DNA of 64,000 nucleotides from Leucothrix mucor DSM 2157 (GTDB taxonomy: Bacteria; Pseudomonadota; Gammaproteobacteria; Thiotrichales; Thiotrichaceae). The first letter of the stretch is position 1, and each line of letters starts with the position of its first letter. The position numbers and the translations under genes are program-made. The notes beneath the pieces were generated by a model. That model was given only the letters and a program-made list of their open reading frames with translations, was not told where the DNA came from and did no database searches. Shown piece by piece: positions 26,174-35,369 of this stretch. The stretch lies in NCBI RefSeq assembly GCF_000419525.1, contig NZ_ATTE01000001.1:1674001-1738000 (forward strand). Direction: 5' to 3'.

Positions 26174-27714
26174 AAAGAGCTAACCTCAAACGCCACCACA
26201 TTGCGAGTCTCTTTACTAAACTCCACGCCAATCAAGTGTATCGCCTGACCTGTTTCCTTAAATTTATCAGCATAGCCCTTATCTTTAATCTGCTGCAGGG
26301 CTTGGCCTTCTGGTGCTAACTCCACCACTTTAAATTCAAAAATATAGACCTGATCATTGAACAATAGCGTCATATCAATACGGCCAAGATTGGTTGCATC
26401 CTCCACCGTTACCTGTAAGCCTAACGAGGCAAAGTACGAGTAAAACACGCTGGCGTAAAAACCTTCAAACCGTTGAATGTCGTTATTGGTATACCAGTTG
26501 TAAGGAATGCTGGAGAAGAAGCGCTGAAATAGGGCTTTCAAACCCTCAAAATCATTGGCTAGCAGTAACTGGTAGAGCGCCACGCTGTTGTGGCTTTGCG
26601 CACCTTTATCTTCCACCATCAAGGAGAGCAGGCTTTCATTGAGGCTTTGGAGCACTTCCTGATTGGGATAACCCAAGGTGTAGTAGGTTTGCCCGCCGAC
26701 CCGCTGGCTACTTTTAATGGTCAGGTAGCCGGTTTGGAACAGTAGCGCCTCAGTATCCATACGTCCCACATCGAAGCTGGAAAGCATTGCACTGCTGCTG
26801 AGTAGGTTGTCCAGTTTGAGACTCGGTACCTGACGCTTGAACAATATATCGACCAGAAAAGAGGGCGTACCGGTTTCAAACCAGTAGTTACTAAACTCGC
26901 GCTGATCAAATAACTGGAGGATATCGAAGGGGTTGTAGACGCCTTCTCCTAGCCAGTTATAGCCGTTATACCAGCGACGAACTTCATCTCGGTCTAAGCC
27001 ATCAAGCTCGGCGGCAAACACCGTATCAATATCGTGATCGGTGTATCCGCATAGCGTGGAATAGCGACGATCGAGCGTAATGTCTTTGAGGTTGTTAAGA
27101 CCTGAGAAAAGACTGACTTTTGAAAACTTACTGACGCCCGTTAGAAAGCTAAACTTGATGTGTGCATCGTAATCTTTAATCGCGCCATAAAAGCCACGCA
27201 AGAAGTCGCGATTTGCTTTAGCGGTTTCAGGGTCTTGAAGTGCATCGAGGATGGGCTTGTCATATTCATCAACGAGTATCACAACAGGTAGCTGGAATTT
27301 TTTATGTAGTTGAACAATCAGATCGGCAAAGCGCCCGCTGGAGTAGTCGAACTGTCTTGTTATCTCAAACTTCTGTTCTAAGTGGCTTAGCTGCGTATCA
27401 ATAATATTCGCCAAGCCATTAGGGTCGAGAAATTTTTCACTGCCAAAGCTGATTCTCAATACCGGATATTTAATCGACCAGTCCCACTGATCTTGTGCAG
27501 CCAAGCCCTGGAATAATGGCTGATTGCCTTCAAATAACTCTTTGATGGTATCCAGAAACAGGCTTTTACCGAAGCGCCGTGGGCGGGAGAGAAAGTAACT
27601 CTTTCCGCTATTAATTAGCTCCAGCATCAACCCGGTTTTATCCACGTAGTAGTGATCATCCTTCCGAATTTCACTGAAGGTTTGGATGCCAATCGGTAAT
27701 TTACGTCGTTCCAT
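26170..27714 (-). CDS. AAA-type ATPase with PD-(D/E)XK nuclease-like C-terminus
   Basis: 514 residues. The N-terminal AAA-like module has a variant P-loop, SRPRRFGKSLFLD (near residues 43-55), and Walker B VVILVDEYDKPI. The C-terminal PD-(D/E)XK domain shows RIDMTLLF and IFEFKVVE, the D...ExK core. This architecture is a widespread family, often in many copies per genome; the function is not established but mobile-element and defence links have been suggested. Its stop overlaps the SdiA-regulated-type gene. No phage or transposase neighbours are seen. Confidence 0.88.
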   Translation of the reverse strand: MERRKLPIGIQTFSEIRKDDHYYVDKTGLMLELINSGKSYFLSRPRRFGKSLFLDTIKELFEGNQPLFQGLAAQDQWDWSIKYPVLRISFGSEKFLDPNGLANIIDTQLSHLEQKFEITRQFDYSSGRFADLIVQLHKKFQLPVVILVDEYDKPILDALQDPETAKANRDFLRGFYGAIKDYDAHIKFSFLTGVSKFSKVSLFSGLNNLKDITLDRRYSTLCGYTDHDIDTVFAAELDGLDRDEVRRWYNGYNWLGEGVYNPFDILQLFDQREFSNYWFETGTPSFLVDILFKRQVPSLKLDNLLSSSAMLSSFDVGRMDTEALLFQTGYLTIKSSQRVGGQTYYTLGYPNQEVLQSLNESLLSLMVEDKGAQSHNSVALYQLLLANDFEGLKALFQRFFSSIPYNWYTNNDIQRFEGFYASVFYSYFASLGLQVTVEDATNLGRIDMTLLFNDQVYIFEFKVVELAPEGQALQQIKDKGYADKFKETGQAIHLIGVEFSKETRNVVAFEVSSL

Positions 27715-27784
27715 AGTGTGTCAAATAGTGGGTGGCCAGAGACTCAAGCTTAGCATGAAATGGTGTTAGGAAAATGCTCCATCA

Positions 27785-28423
27785 TTAGCGCATCGCCTCA
27801 ACAATCCCCCGCGCCGCCAAACACGGATCATCCGCATGGCAAATCGCTGAAACCAGCGCAATGCCATGCACCCCAGTAGCCGCCACTTCCCGAATATTCC
27901 CCTGATTAATCCCACCAATCGCCACCACCGGCAGCGCTGTTTTTTGCAGGGTATCGACCAAGCCATCAAGCCCCCAATGCATTGAGGTATTGGTTTTGGT
28001 TGGCGTGGCAAAAATGGCGCTCAAGCCAATGTAATCCAAGTCCAGCTGCTGCGACTCGGCCAATTGCTGCGGCGACTCAATCGACAGGCCCAGAATTTTA
28101 TCCGGACCAATCAATTGTCGTGCAAGCGCTGCTGGCATATCCGACTGTCCCAAGTGCACACCGTCGGCATCAACGGCAAGCGCCACATCGACCCGATCGT
28201 TGATAATGAGCGGAACACCAGTGCCTACCAAAATAGCTTTAAGCGCATTGGCCCGCTCGATAAAGGCACGAATATCGCCGTGCTTTTCCCGCAGCTGAAC
28301 CATCGTGACGCCACCTTTTACCGCCTCCGCAACCACGTGCATCAGCGTTGCTAAGTCTTGCTGATCATCCGTGACCAAATAGAGTTGGTAAGGGTTGCTT
28401 GTTTGCGGTGTTGGTCTTGTCAC
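27785..28423 (-). CDS. thiE: Thiamine-phosphate synthase
   Basis: Joins HMP pyrophosphate and thiazole phosphate to form thiamine monophosphate. The 212-residue barrel has MVQLREKHGD, IINDRVDVALAVDADGVHLGQSD and the C-terminal VAIGGINQGNI phosphate-binding loop. It is the last gene of the riboswitch-controlled salvage operon; a 114-base gap separates it from thiM, wider than elsewhere in the operon. Its product would be phosphorylated by ThiL (near 4.1-5.1 kb). Confidence 0.96.
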   Translation of the reverse strand: MTRPTPQTSNPYQLYLVTDDQQDLATLMHVVAEAVKGGVTMVQLREKHGDIRAFIERANALKAILVGTGVPLIINDRVDVALAVDADGVHLGQSDMPAALARQLIGPDKILGLSIESPQQLAESQQLDLDYIGLSAIFATPTKTNTSMHWGLDGLVDTLQKTALPVVAIGGINQGNIREVAATGVHGIALVSAICHADDPCLAARGIVEAMR

Positions 28424-28537
28424 GATGTAAGCCTCTTTATTTGCTTTAATGCCTGTGCGCCTGTTGGCTATGCGCTAATTGCCTAGCGGTTGATTGGCTA
28501 GGTGTTTTATTAGCTGGCCGTTTATTGACTAGCTATT

Positions 28538-29353
28538 TTAAATGTTGACGACGGATAGTTTTAAACGCTCAGCAAGGGTGTCTACATCTAAAGCATACAG
28601 GGTATCCAATAGCGCGACTTGCAAACTGCCAGGGCCATTTGCTTGCTCGGCGGCAATCTCACCCGCTACACCCATCACGGCTGCGGCGGCTAAACCGGTG
28701 GTTTCACCGACAGCAGCAAAGGCTCCGGTCAGGGCGGTTAGCGAGCAGCCCATGCCAGTAATCAATGGCATCATCGCGTGGCCATTATCCAAGGCGATAA
28801 TCGTAACTTCCAGCGTCTCAGGGTCTTTACTAACGATGTAATCCGTCTCACCAGAGACCACAACATTACACTGGTAAGTCTCTACCAACGAAGCCGCCGC
28901 GGTTAACGCGGCCGAGCTGCTATCCTGTGCATCGACGCCTTTGCTTTGTGAAACCTCACCGGCTAACGCAATAATCTCCGAGGCATTGCCCCGAATGATT
29001 AAGCGCTTGGCCAATGCCGCAAAGCGACGCGAGGTATCGGTTCTCAAGCTGCTAGCACCACAGCCAACCGGGTCCAGAATCACCATCTTCTGATTTTCAT
29101 TAGCCTGCTCAATGGCAAAGGCCATGCGCTCAATCCAGACACTATCCAACGTGCCAATATTGATTACCAGCGCTCCGGCAAAGCTCATCATCTCTGCCAT
29201 TTCCAAACGTGAGTGCGCCATAATCGGCGATGCGCCCACGGCTAACAGGGCATTAGCGGAGTTATTCATGACCACGTAATTGGTGATATTCACTACCAAC
29301 GGCTTTTGCTCACGTAAGGTCGTCAGCGCATCGGTTATCAGTTTAGTGTGCAT
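28538..29353 (-). CDS. thiM: Hydroxyethylthiazole kinase
   Basis: Phosphorylates the thiazole alcohol salvaged from thiamine breakdown. 271 residues from ATG 29353, chosen because it forms TAATG with the tenA stop; a longer frame adds an implausible N-terminus. Signatures: [38 protein letters not shown], the catalytic Cys-containing [13 protein letters not shown]. Its presence shows salvage of the thiazole moiety. Confidence 0.96.
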   Translation of the reverse strand: MHTKLITDALTTLREQKPLVVNITNYVVMNNSANALLAVGASPIMAHSRLEMAEMMSFAGALVINIGTLDSVWIERMAFAIEQANENQKMVILDPVGCGASSLRTDTSRRFAALAKRLIIRGNASEIIALAGEVSQSKGVDAQDSSSAALTAAASLVETYQCNVVVSGETDYIVSKDPETLEVTIIALDNGHAMMPLITGMGCSLTALTGAFAAVGETTGLAAAAVMGVAGEIAAEQANGPGSLQVALLDTLYALDVDTLAERLKLSVVNI

Positions 29354-30027
29354 TATGCGTTCTCCGTTGAAGCATTGAGGCCTTGCTGCCAAAAGGCAAC
29401 TTCCATGCGGGTTGCTGTGCGAAACACGTCGATTAAGCGTTGTCCGCGTGGGCTGTTGATCTCAATGTCTTTAAGTAGTTGGTTAAAGTATTCCGCACTG
29501 TCCGCTGCGCCACGTTGGAATTCATCGCCGCCGTATAACTGCACCCAACTGGCGAAGGGGTTGCCGTCAGTCACGGTATCGGGCGCAGTAAGGAGCTGCT
29601 TGCCAATCACCGCATAGCCAATGGAGCAGGGGGCCAACGCGGCATATAAATCCACCAGATCGCCACTCATTCCGGCATCTAATACATAGCGGGTGTAAGC
29701 GACGGTGCCGAAATCTTCGGTTTCCGCTTCCATGCTTTGCTCGCTGATTCCCCACTGCTGGCAGTAGGCAATATGGTGACCCATTTCGTGAGTCAGTAGC
29801 GCTTGCACATGGGGCAAAGCTTGGCGCATACCTTCCAGCGTTTGTGCTTTGTAAATCGCTAGCGCATAGGCACGGGCGTATTGCTTTAGAAACAGAAAAT
29901 CCTGCTTTAGATAATGCAAAAAGCAGTCTTGATTGAGTGTGCCAACGGCTAACTGCTGTACAAACTCATGCTCGGTATAGGCCTGCCACTCGGTCTCGCA
30001 CGCGGCAATTAAGTCTTGAAACTGCAT
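29353..30027 (-). CDS. tenA: Thiaminase II/aminopyrimidine aminohydrolase TenA
   Basis: 224 residues, helical. The active-site nucleophile Cys sits in [14 protein letters not shown], and [17 protein letters not shown] is visible. TenA hydrolyses aminopyrimidine breakdown products of thiamine to HMP, the substrate of ThiD. It lies between thiY and thiM: the ABC importer would bring in the pyrimidine precursor and TenA convert it. It starts 9 bases after thiY. Confidence 0.95.
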   Translation of the reverse strand: MQFQDLIAACETEWQAYTEHEFVQQLAVGTLNQDCFLHYLKQDFLFLKQYARAYALAIYKAQTLEGMRQALPHVQALLTHEMGHHIAYCQQWGISEQSMEAETEDFGTVAYTRYVLDAGMSGDLVDLYAALAPCSIGYAVIGKQLLTAPDTVTDGNPFASWVQLYGGDEFQRGAADSAEYFNQLLKDIEINSPRGQRLIDVFRTATRMEVAFWQQGLNASTENA

Positions 30028-30036
30028 GTTATCGCC

Positions 30037-30981
30037 TCAGTTTAGGGTCGGAATGTAATCTTTAGCCGCAGGTACGGTGGAGATAATACCGTGATCCAGC
30101 ATGAACTGGCCGTAGTCGTCATAACGCTTAAGATCAATCGCGGATGGGCGCAGGGCAAAGCGGTTTAAAGTATCTCTCCATGCGCGTTTGTTTAGTTCAT
30201 TATCCAGCGTATCCGGTGCGTATTTGATAAACTCTTCCCACGCATCGGCGGGGTGATTGGTGATGTACGTGGTGGCTTTTTCAATGGCGGCGTTAAAGCT
30301 ATTAATGGCGGCCTTTTCGTAGGTTTTTGCATTAGCTACAAACACCAATTCATCATAGGCTGGCACGCCATTTTCTTCCGGGAAAAAGGCCTTGGCTTCA
30401 AAGCCTTCCAGCGCTAATTGGTTGGTTTCAAAGTTGCGCAAGCCGCCCCAAATCGCATCCACCTTGCCAGAGGCCAGCGATGAAGACAGCGCCCAACCCA
30501 CATTAACAATACTCACGTCGGAGTACTTGAGATCGACTTGTTTTAGCATGGTGCTGATAATAGCTTCTTCATTACCTGCAATCGCGATGCCGATCTTTTT
30601 ACCTTTTAAATCAGCCAGCGTTTTGACCTTGCCGTCTTTTAACACCATTAAGGTATTGAGTGGGGTAGCAATCAATGTCGCTGAGCGAATCAATGGCAAG
30701 CCAGCGGCTACCGAGATGGTGAGGCTGGGCTGGTAAGAAATCGCTAAATCAACCTTGCCAGTGGCGACCAACTTAGGTGGCATATTCGGGTCGGCTGGCT
30801 CTTGAATATCGACCTCTAAACCTTGGTCTTTAAAGTAGCCACGTTGCTTAGCGATCACAATTGGGCCGTGGTTTGGGTTTACAAACCAATCCAGCATTAG
30901 GGTTAGTTTTTTGGTTTCAGCCTGTGCAGGTAGCAAGCCTGACAACAGGGTAAGCAATAACGCGGCAATGACTTTTTTCAT
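30037..30981 (-). CDS. thiY: ABC substrate-binding protein for HMP precursor (ThiY-type)
   Basis: 314 residues with a cleaved signal peptide (LLTLLSGLLPAQA). The mature NMT1/THI5-like domain begins KKLTLMLDWFVNPNHGPIVIAKQRGYF. ThiY binds formylaminopyrimidine in the periplasm for the ThiXZ importer. It is co-oriented with thiX and thiZ, and AAGGAA precedes the ATG. Context (TenA adjacent, TPP riboswitch upstream) supports a pyrimidine precursor as ligand. Confidence 0.92.
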   Translation of the reverse strand: MKKVIAALLLTLLSGLLPAQAETKKLTLMLDWFVNPNHGPIVIAKQRGYFKDQGLEVDIQEPADPNMPPKLVATGKVDLAISYQPSLTISVAAGLPLIRSATLIATPLNTLMVLKDGKVKTLADLKGKKIGIAIAGNEEAIISTMLKQVDLKYSDVSIVNVGWALSSSLASGKVDAIWGGLRNFETNQLALEGFEAKAFFPEENGVPAYDELVFVANAKTYEKAAINSFNAAIEKATTYITNHPADAWEEFIKYAPDTLDNELNKRAWRDTLNRFALRPSAIDLKRYDDYGQFMLDHGIISTVPAAKDYIPTLN

Positions 30982-31018
30982 GGGGTTCCTTTTGGGGGGG
31001 TAGGTAAAAAATTAGGGA

Positions 31019-31816
31019 TTACAAATCCCAGGGGATGAGTTTTTTAAGCAGATAGTCCGTCATGAAATACAAAACGACGGAGAGCATGGAGAGCAGAAAT
31101 AGGGCGGCGAACATTTCATCGATCATCATGCGCGCATTGGCTTGCAACATGAGATAGCCCAAGCCTTCGCTGGAGCCCACCCATTCACCGGCTACTGCGC
31201 CGATCGGGGCTACGACCACTGCCACCCGAATGCCGGAGGCCAGCGCGGGCAATGCAGCAGGGAGTTGAATGTGCCGTAACCGTTGCCAGCGACTGGCTTG
31301 CATGGTTTGCGCTAGATCGAGAAAGCCTCTGGGCGTATTGCGCAGCCCGTCATAGCAACAGGTCGTCACCGGAAAGAAAATAATGATGGCCGCCATCGCC
31401 ACTTTGGAGGCCATGCCATAGTCCAGCCAGAGCATTAGCACCGGCGCAATGGCAAATACTGGCACGGCCTGACTGGCGATCAGCACCGGTAGCAGCCAAC
31501 GTTTAACCGGTTTAAACAGCAGCATTTGCAGGGCAAACATCAGCCCTAAGCTCAGGCCCAACACAATCCCTAGAATAATTTCCTGCCCCGTGACCCAGCC
31601 GTGATAGAGCAGTACGTCGTAGCGCAGTATCAAGCGCTCCAGCACGGCCAGCGGCGTTGGCAAAATAAACGGCTGCAAATCGAACAGCAGAATTAAGCCC
31701 TGCCAAACACCCAGCAATACGGCAACCGTAATAGCTAAGCGCAGTAGGGTTTGTGGCAGCGAGCTACGCTGCTTTAGCTTGAGGCTTGGCTGCGCCAGTT
31801 GAGTAAGCTCAGTCAT
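31019..31816 (-). CDS. thiX: ABC permease for HMP precursor (ThiX-type)
   Basis: 265 residues from ATG 31816, which overlaps the thiZ stop by 8 bases (ATGACTGA). About six transmembrane helices; the EAA-like loop is around DLAQTMQASRWQRLRHIQLPAALPAL. It is the membrane channel of the ThiXYZ importer. The longer frame to 31879 is rejected for lack of fit to the family N-terminus. Confidence 0.9.
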   Translation of the reverse strand: MTELTQLAQPSLKLKQRSSLPQTLLRLAITVAVLLGVWQGLILLFDLQPFILPTPLAVLERLILRYDVLLYHGWVTGQEIILGIVLGLSLGLMFALQMLLFKPVKRWLLPVLIASQAVPVFAIAPVLMLWLDYGMASKVAMAAIIIFFPVTTCCYDGLRNTPRGFLDLAQTMQASRWQRLRHIQLPAALPALASGIRVAVVVAPIGAVAGEWVGSSEGLGYLMLQANARMMIDEMFAALFLLSMLSVVLYFMTDYLLKKLIPWDL

Positions 31817-32564
31817 AATCGTCCTCCAATAGCTGAAAGATCTGCTGTTGAATGGCGGCGGACTCTGCGGATAACTCACGCGGCGGCAAACTCTCCGGCA
31901 GCGCGATGGACTCCGCCTGTGCGGGACTGCCTTTTAAAATATATAAGCAATCGGCTAAGCGAACAGCTTCTTGTGGGTCGTGCGTAATCAGCACTACCGT
32001 TTTGTCTTTAAGCAGTTCAAACGACAGGGTTTGTAGCTTGTGACGCGTCACGGCATCGAGCGCGGAAAATGGCTCATCCATTAATACCAGCGGTTTATCC
32101 TGCATTAGCGTTCTGGCTAGAGCGACGCGCTGACGCATACCGCCGGATAAGGTTTGCGGCAGGGATTGGCTATGCTCTGAAAGCCTGACTTGCTGCAGTA
32201 ATTGTTGTGCTTTTTGCTTAATTGCTGGGGTGATGGCTTGGCCGCTGAGTCGATAACTTAGGCACACATTTTCCTCAACCGTTAGCCATGGCAGTAGCAA
32301 ATCCTGCTGCGCCATATAAGCAATGCGGCCCGCTAGCGATTGCCCACCACTGACTTGTAGCTCACCTTGCCAATGCACTTGCTCATCCAATAAGCCGGCC
32401 AAATAGCGCAGTAGGGTGGTTTTACCGCTACCGCTGCGACCGAGTAATACTGTCCACTGCTTCGCTGGAATCGCCATGGAAAAGTCTTGCAAGGTTGGAC
32501 TGGTGGCTTGCTGGTATTGCAGCGTTGCGTGGTTAATGGCGATGCTGATATCAGCGTGGGGCAT
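31809..32564 (-). CDS. thiZ: ABC ATP-binding protein for HMP precursor (ThiZ-type)
   Basis: About 251 residues from ATG 32564. Walker A GRSGSGKTTLLRYLAG, signature LSGGMRQRVALARTL, Walker B VLMDEPFSALD and the H-loop LITHD are all in place. It energises the ThiXYZ importer. The start overlaps the thiD stop by 14 bases; a start at 32585 is also open. Confidence 0.92.
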   Translation of the reverse strand: MPHADISIAINHATLQYQQATSPTLQDFSMAIPAKQWTVLLGRSGSGKTTLLRYLAGLLDEQVHWQGELQVSGGQSLAGRIAYMAQQDLLLPWLTVEENVCLSYRLSGQAITPAIKQKAQQLLQQVRLSEHSQSLPQTLSGGMRQRVALARTLMQDKPLVLMDEPFSALDAVTRHKLQTLSFELLKDKTVVLITHDPQEAVRLADCLYILKGSPAQAESIALPESLPPRELSAESAAIQQQIFQLLEDDYD

Positions 32565-33471
32565 GAGTGGCTTCCAACTCAGCATCTAGGGCATGTTCAG
32601 GCAGATTATTGACTGCAATATCCGCGCAATTGTCTTGGGAGCTTTCCACAGAATTTCCAAGCGCAAAGAAGTGGTGCACCGGGCCATGGCCTTGGCCAAT
32701 ATTTAAAGTATCAGCCTGAGCGAGCGCCGCATGCAGATACGCTTTAGCTTTTGCTACGGCATCAGTCAGGGATTCGCCTTGCGCCAGATAAGAGGCAATC
32801 GCGGAAGATAAAGTACAGCCTGTGCCATGCGTATTTTGGGTATCAATGCGTGTAGCACTTAGCCGCTCCACCTTATTCGCCGTAATCAACAGATCAACAC
32901 TCTCCGGAGAGTCGCTTAAATGGCCGCCTTTTAGTAGCACTGTACGCGCACCCAGTTGGCGTAAGTCATTCACCATTTGCATCATTTCGGCTTCATTGCG
33001 CGGTACAGGGCGGCCAATTAGCAGGGCGGCTTCAGGCAAGTTCGGCGTAATCACATCAGCCAGACCAAGCAACTCACTTTTAAGGCTGCTAATGGCGGAT
33101 TTCTCAAGCAGGGGATCACCGCTGGTGGCGACCATTACAGGGTCTAGTACAAGAAACTTGGGTTGGTACTGGCGTATTTTAGCGGCCACCACCCGAATAA
33201 TATCGGCATCGGCCAACATGCCAATTTTAACGGCGCTGACGTGAATATCGCTAAACACCGCATCCAGCTGCTTTTCAACATGCTCCAGTGGTATCGGGAA
33301 AATGGCGGACACGCCAAGGGTATTTTGTGCGGTAATCGCGGTGATTACCGAGCAGGCATAGCTACCGGTTGCCGAGATGGCTTTGATATCGGCCTGTATA
33401 CCGGCACCGCCGCCGCTATCGGAGCCTGCGATGGTTAAAACAATGGGAGTGGAAATGGGCTGGTGTAACAT
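32551..33471 (-). CDS. thiD: Hydroxymethylpyrimidine/phosphomethylpyrimidine kinase
   Basis: Phosphorylates HMP twice to give HMP pyrophosphate. 306 residues: VLTIAGSDSGGGAGIQADIKA at the start, VLDPVMVATSGDPLL and NTHGTGCTLSSAIASYLA with the catalytic Cys. About 40 residues at the C-terminus (after GHGPVHHFFALG) extend beyond the usual length of about 266. It is the first gene after the TPP riboswitch. Confidence 0.96.
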   Translation of the reverse strand: MLHQPISTPIVLTIAGSDSGGGAGIQADIKAISATGSYACSVITAITAQNTLGVSAIFPIPLEHVEKQLDAVFSDIHVSAVKIGMLADADIIRVVAAKIRQYQPKFLVLDPVMVATSGDPLLEKSAISSLKSELLGLADVITPNLPEAALLIGRPVPRNEAEMMQMVNDLRQLGARTVLLKGGHLSDSPESVDLLITANKVERLSATRIDTQNTHGTGCTLSSAIASYLAQGESLTDAVAKAKAYLHAALAQADTLNIGQGHGPVHHFFALGNSVESSQDNCADIAVNNLPEHALDAELEATHAPR

Positions 33472-33561
33472 GTGCGCTCCTCGACTGATGCGGGAACGAC
33501 AATTATCGAGTGGGCAGACCCCATGGGGAGTCTGGGGCTAATGACCGCGTCGATAGTGCTA

Positions 33562-33640
33562 GTTCCCTACGTCAGTATTAACTGAATCAGGTTCAACGGG
33601 TCTCGCAATGCGCGATCTCAGCAAATGAATGCTCCCCGAC
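33562..33640 (-). promoter_or_regulatory. TPP riboswitch (THI element)
   Basis: Read on the minus strand, the region begins GGGGAGC, then has the pyrimidine-binding CTGAGA, ACCC, TTGAACCTGAT and the pyrophosphate-side ACTGACGTAGGGA. These are the conserved blocks in the order of a TPP aptamer. It lies about 90 bases before thiD and should switch the salvage operon off when TPP is plentiful. The expression platform between 33472 and 33561 is not resolved. Confidence 0.95.
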
Positions 33641-33730
33641 TATGTGGTGCAGTATAGCCAAACTTCAGTGTGATGAGCAATGCTCTATATTACTCATCTT
33701 CACCCACTGGCTATGTCTACTAAAAAGCAA

Positions 33731-34579
33731 TCAATACCGACTTAGAAACGCCTGAACATCATTATAGCTACTACTTAAACGACGCAGCGGTGCCGCCAGA
33801 CTCGCCACAATTCTCACATGATCAATCCCAGGATAAAAACGAGTCGTTACCGGATTACCCGCATTCTGCAATGCCTGAGTAAAGCGCTGCGTGTGAAATG
33901 GCAATACCCGCGTATCAGCTTGCCCATGTAGCAATAAGGTTGGTGGCATACCCGAATACACATTGGCGGTCGGCTTGGCTTTTTGTGCAGTAGCGCCTGC
34001 AAAAATCGGCTTCACTTCGGCATCATTCAGCGGTAAATCATAAGGCCCTGCCATGGCAATCAGCCCCACCGAGCGCGCTCGAACACCACGCTGATTCAGA
34101 TAGCTGCGATCAGTCGCTAACAAAGCGGCGGTGTGCGCGCCCGAAGAATGCCCCATCAAAATAAAGGCGTTCATCGGCTTACCCAATACGCGGGTAGCAT
34201 TGGTTTCGGTATAGCGAATGGCATCGGCCACATCATTCACAAACGCCGGAAAGCGCACTGCAGGATATAGGCGATAGTTCGGCACAATCACGGTATGGCC
34301 TAAGCCGGTTAAGGCATGAGCAACAAACTCATAATCTCGCTTATCACCTTGCTTCCACGCGCCGCCATACACAAACACAATGGGCGGTTTATTGCTCGCT
34401 TGCTTGGGCTGGTAGACATCGAGTGACTGGCGCTGATCGCTGCCATAAGTGAAAGTATTAAGCGTGTAGCTATCGGATGGAATCATTGAATTCAACACGG
34501 CAGCAGGCTTTAAACTGCTGCAACCAACCGCAAATACCAGTAGCACGATTGGCAATATAATCCATAGTAACTTATTCAT
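33731..34579 (-). CDS. Alpha/beta hydrolase lipoprotein (esterase-like)
   Basis: 282 residues from ATG 34579, preceded by AGGGGA; a longer upstream frame is rejected because this start gives a signal with lipobox FAVGC. The catalytic Ser lies in GHSSGAHTAA; the oxyanion segment reads VYGGAW rather than the usual HGGAW. A late Asp (GQADTRVLP) and His (GIDHVRIV) complete the triad. This is the carboxylesterase/BD-FAE type; the substrate is unknown. It acts in the periplasm or outer membrane. Confidence 0.85.
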   Translation of the reverse strand: MNKLLWIILPIVLLVFAVGCSSLKPAAVLNSMIPSDSYTLNTFTYGSDQRQSLDVYQPKQASNKPPIVFVYGGAWKQGDKRDYEFVAHALTGLGHTVIVPNYRLYPAVRFPAFVNDVADAIRYTETNATRVLGKPMNAFILMGHSSGAHTAALLATDRSYLNQRGVRARSVGLIAMAGPYDLPLNDAEVKPIFAGATAQKAKPTANVYSGMPPTLLLHGQADTRVLPFHTQRFTQALQNAGNPVTTRFYPGIDHVRIVASLAAPLRRLSSSYNDVQAFLSRY

Positions 34580-34802
34580 AGTTTTCCCCTGCAAACACGT
34601 TTTGTGTGAACCAGCCCAGTGCGATAAGCATAAGCCTTCTGATGCCGGCATCCAGCATCCACACATTCTCTATGTCTACGCAGGGGAGGCGCTAAGTGGA
34701 TTCTATGGGGCACATTTACGGCTGAAACACACCCAAAACAATGACCTTGAAACCTTAAAGCGCGTTACCATAGTTCATATTTTAATTAATTTAGGTAAAA
34801 CA

Positions 34803-35240
34803 ATGGATATTTTAAAGGAAGTCAAAGATGCGTGGGGATGGACCGGTGTTGAGCCAGTGGAAGTCGTCACCGAAAATGACTTTGGCAATCTAATCCTAAA
34901 AGATGCGAATAACCACTTTTGGAGGCTGTGCCCGGAAGATGTGTATTGTGATGTCATTGCAAAATCCATTGAAGAGTACAATGCATTGATCGAAGACCAA
35001 GAGTTTGTTGATGATTGGTTTATGGACCCGATGGTTGCCGAGGCAAAGAAAAAGCTGGGTGATTTAAGTGCGAATAGAAAGTACTACCTGGTGACGCCTG
35101 GGATACTGGGTGGTGACTATGACGCGAGCAATATTAAGATTTCAACGCTAGCAAAAATCATCCGTTTCTCCGGAGAGTTGGGGAAACAGGTGAGCGATTT
35201 ACCGGATGGCGCAGAAGTGGAGATCAACGATATTCGCTAG
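34803..35240 (+). CDS. DUF1851 (Tdi1-type T6SS immunity-like) protein
   Basis: 145 residues from ATG 34803, preceded by TAGGT; the longer frame to 34602 adds an unrelated N-terminus. The domain shows FGNLILKDANNHFWRLCPEDVYCDVIA, the signature of the DUF1851 family that includes Tdi1, the immunity protein to the Agrobacterium type VI DNase effector Tde1. No type VI apparatus, VgrG or toxic DNase is seen nearby, so it is an orphan. An immunity role is inferred from the family only. Confidence 0.75.
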   Translation: MDILKEVKDAWGWTGVEPVEVVTENDFGNLILKDANNHFWRLCPEDVYCDVIAKSIEEYNALIEDQEFVDDWFMDPMVAEAKKKLGDLSANRKYYLVTPGILGGDYDASNIKISTLAKIIRFSGELGKQVSDLPDGAEVEINDIR

Positions 35241-35369
35241 CCATTACCATCGGCGCACAGATACAGCCATCCAAAAAATTAGTCAGATACCCAGATCGCT
35301 TTAATCAGATTGTCATCTGACTACTTTATGCTCACGCTTTTGGCATACGTCTGGCGGCGAGGATTTGAT

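Noticed and set aside
26170-27714. AAA/PD-(D/E)XK protein as part of a defence island
   Set aside because: No restriction, CRISPR, integrase or phage genes lie next to it, and the family is commonly found alone; no system can be supported.
34602-34802. N-terminal extension of the DUF1851 gene to 34602
   Set aside because: The added 67 residues overlap the esterase upstream region, look like non-coding sequence, and the internal ATG 34803 starts exactly at the domain with a ribosome site.
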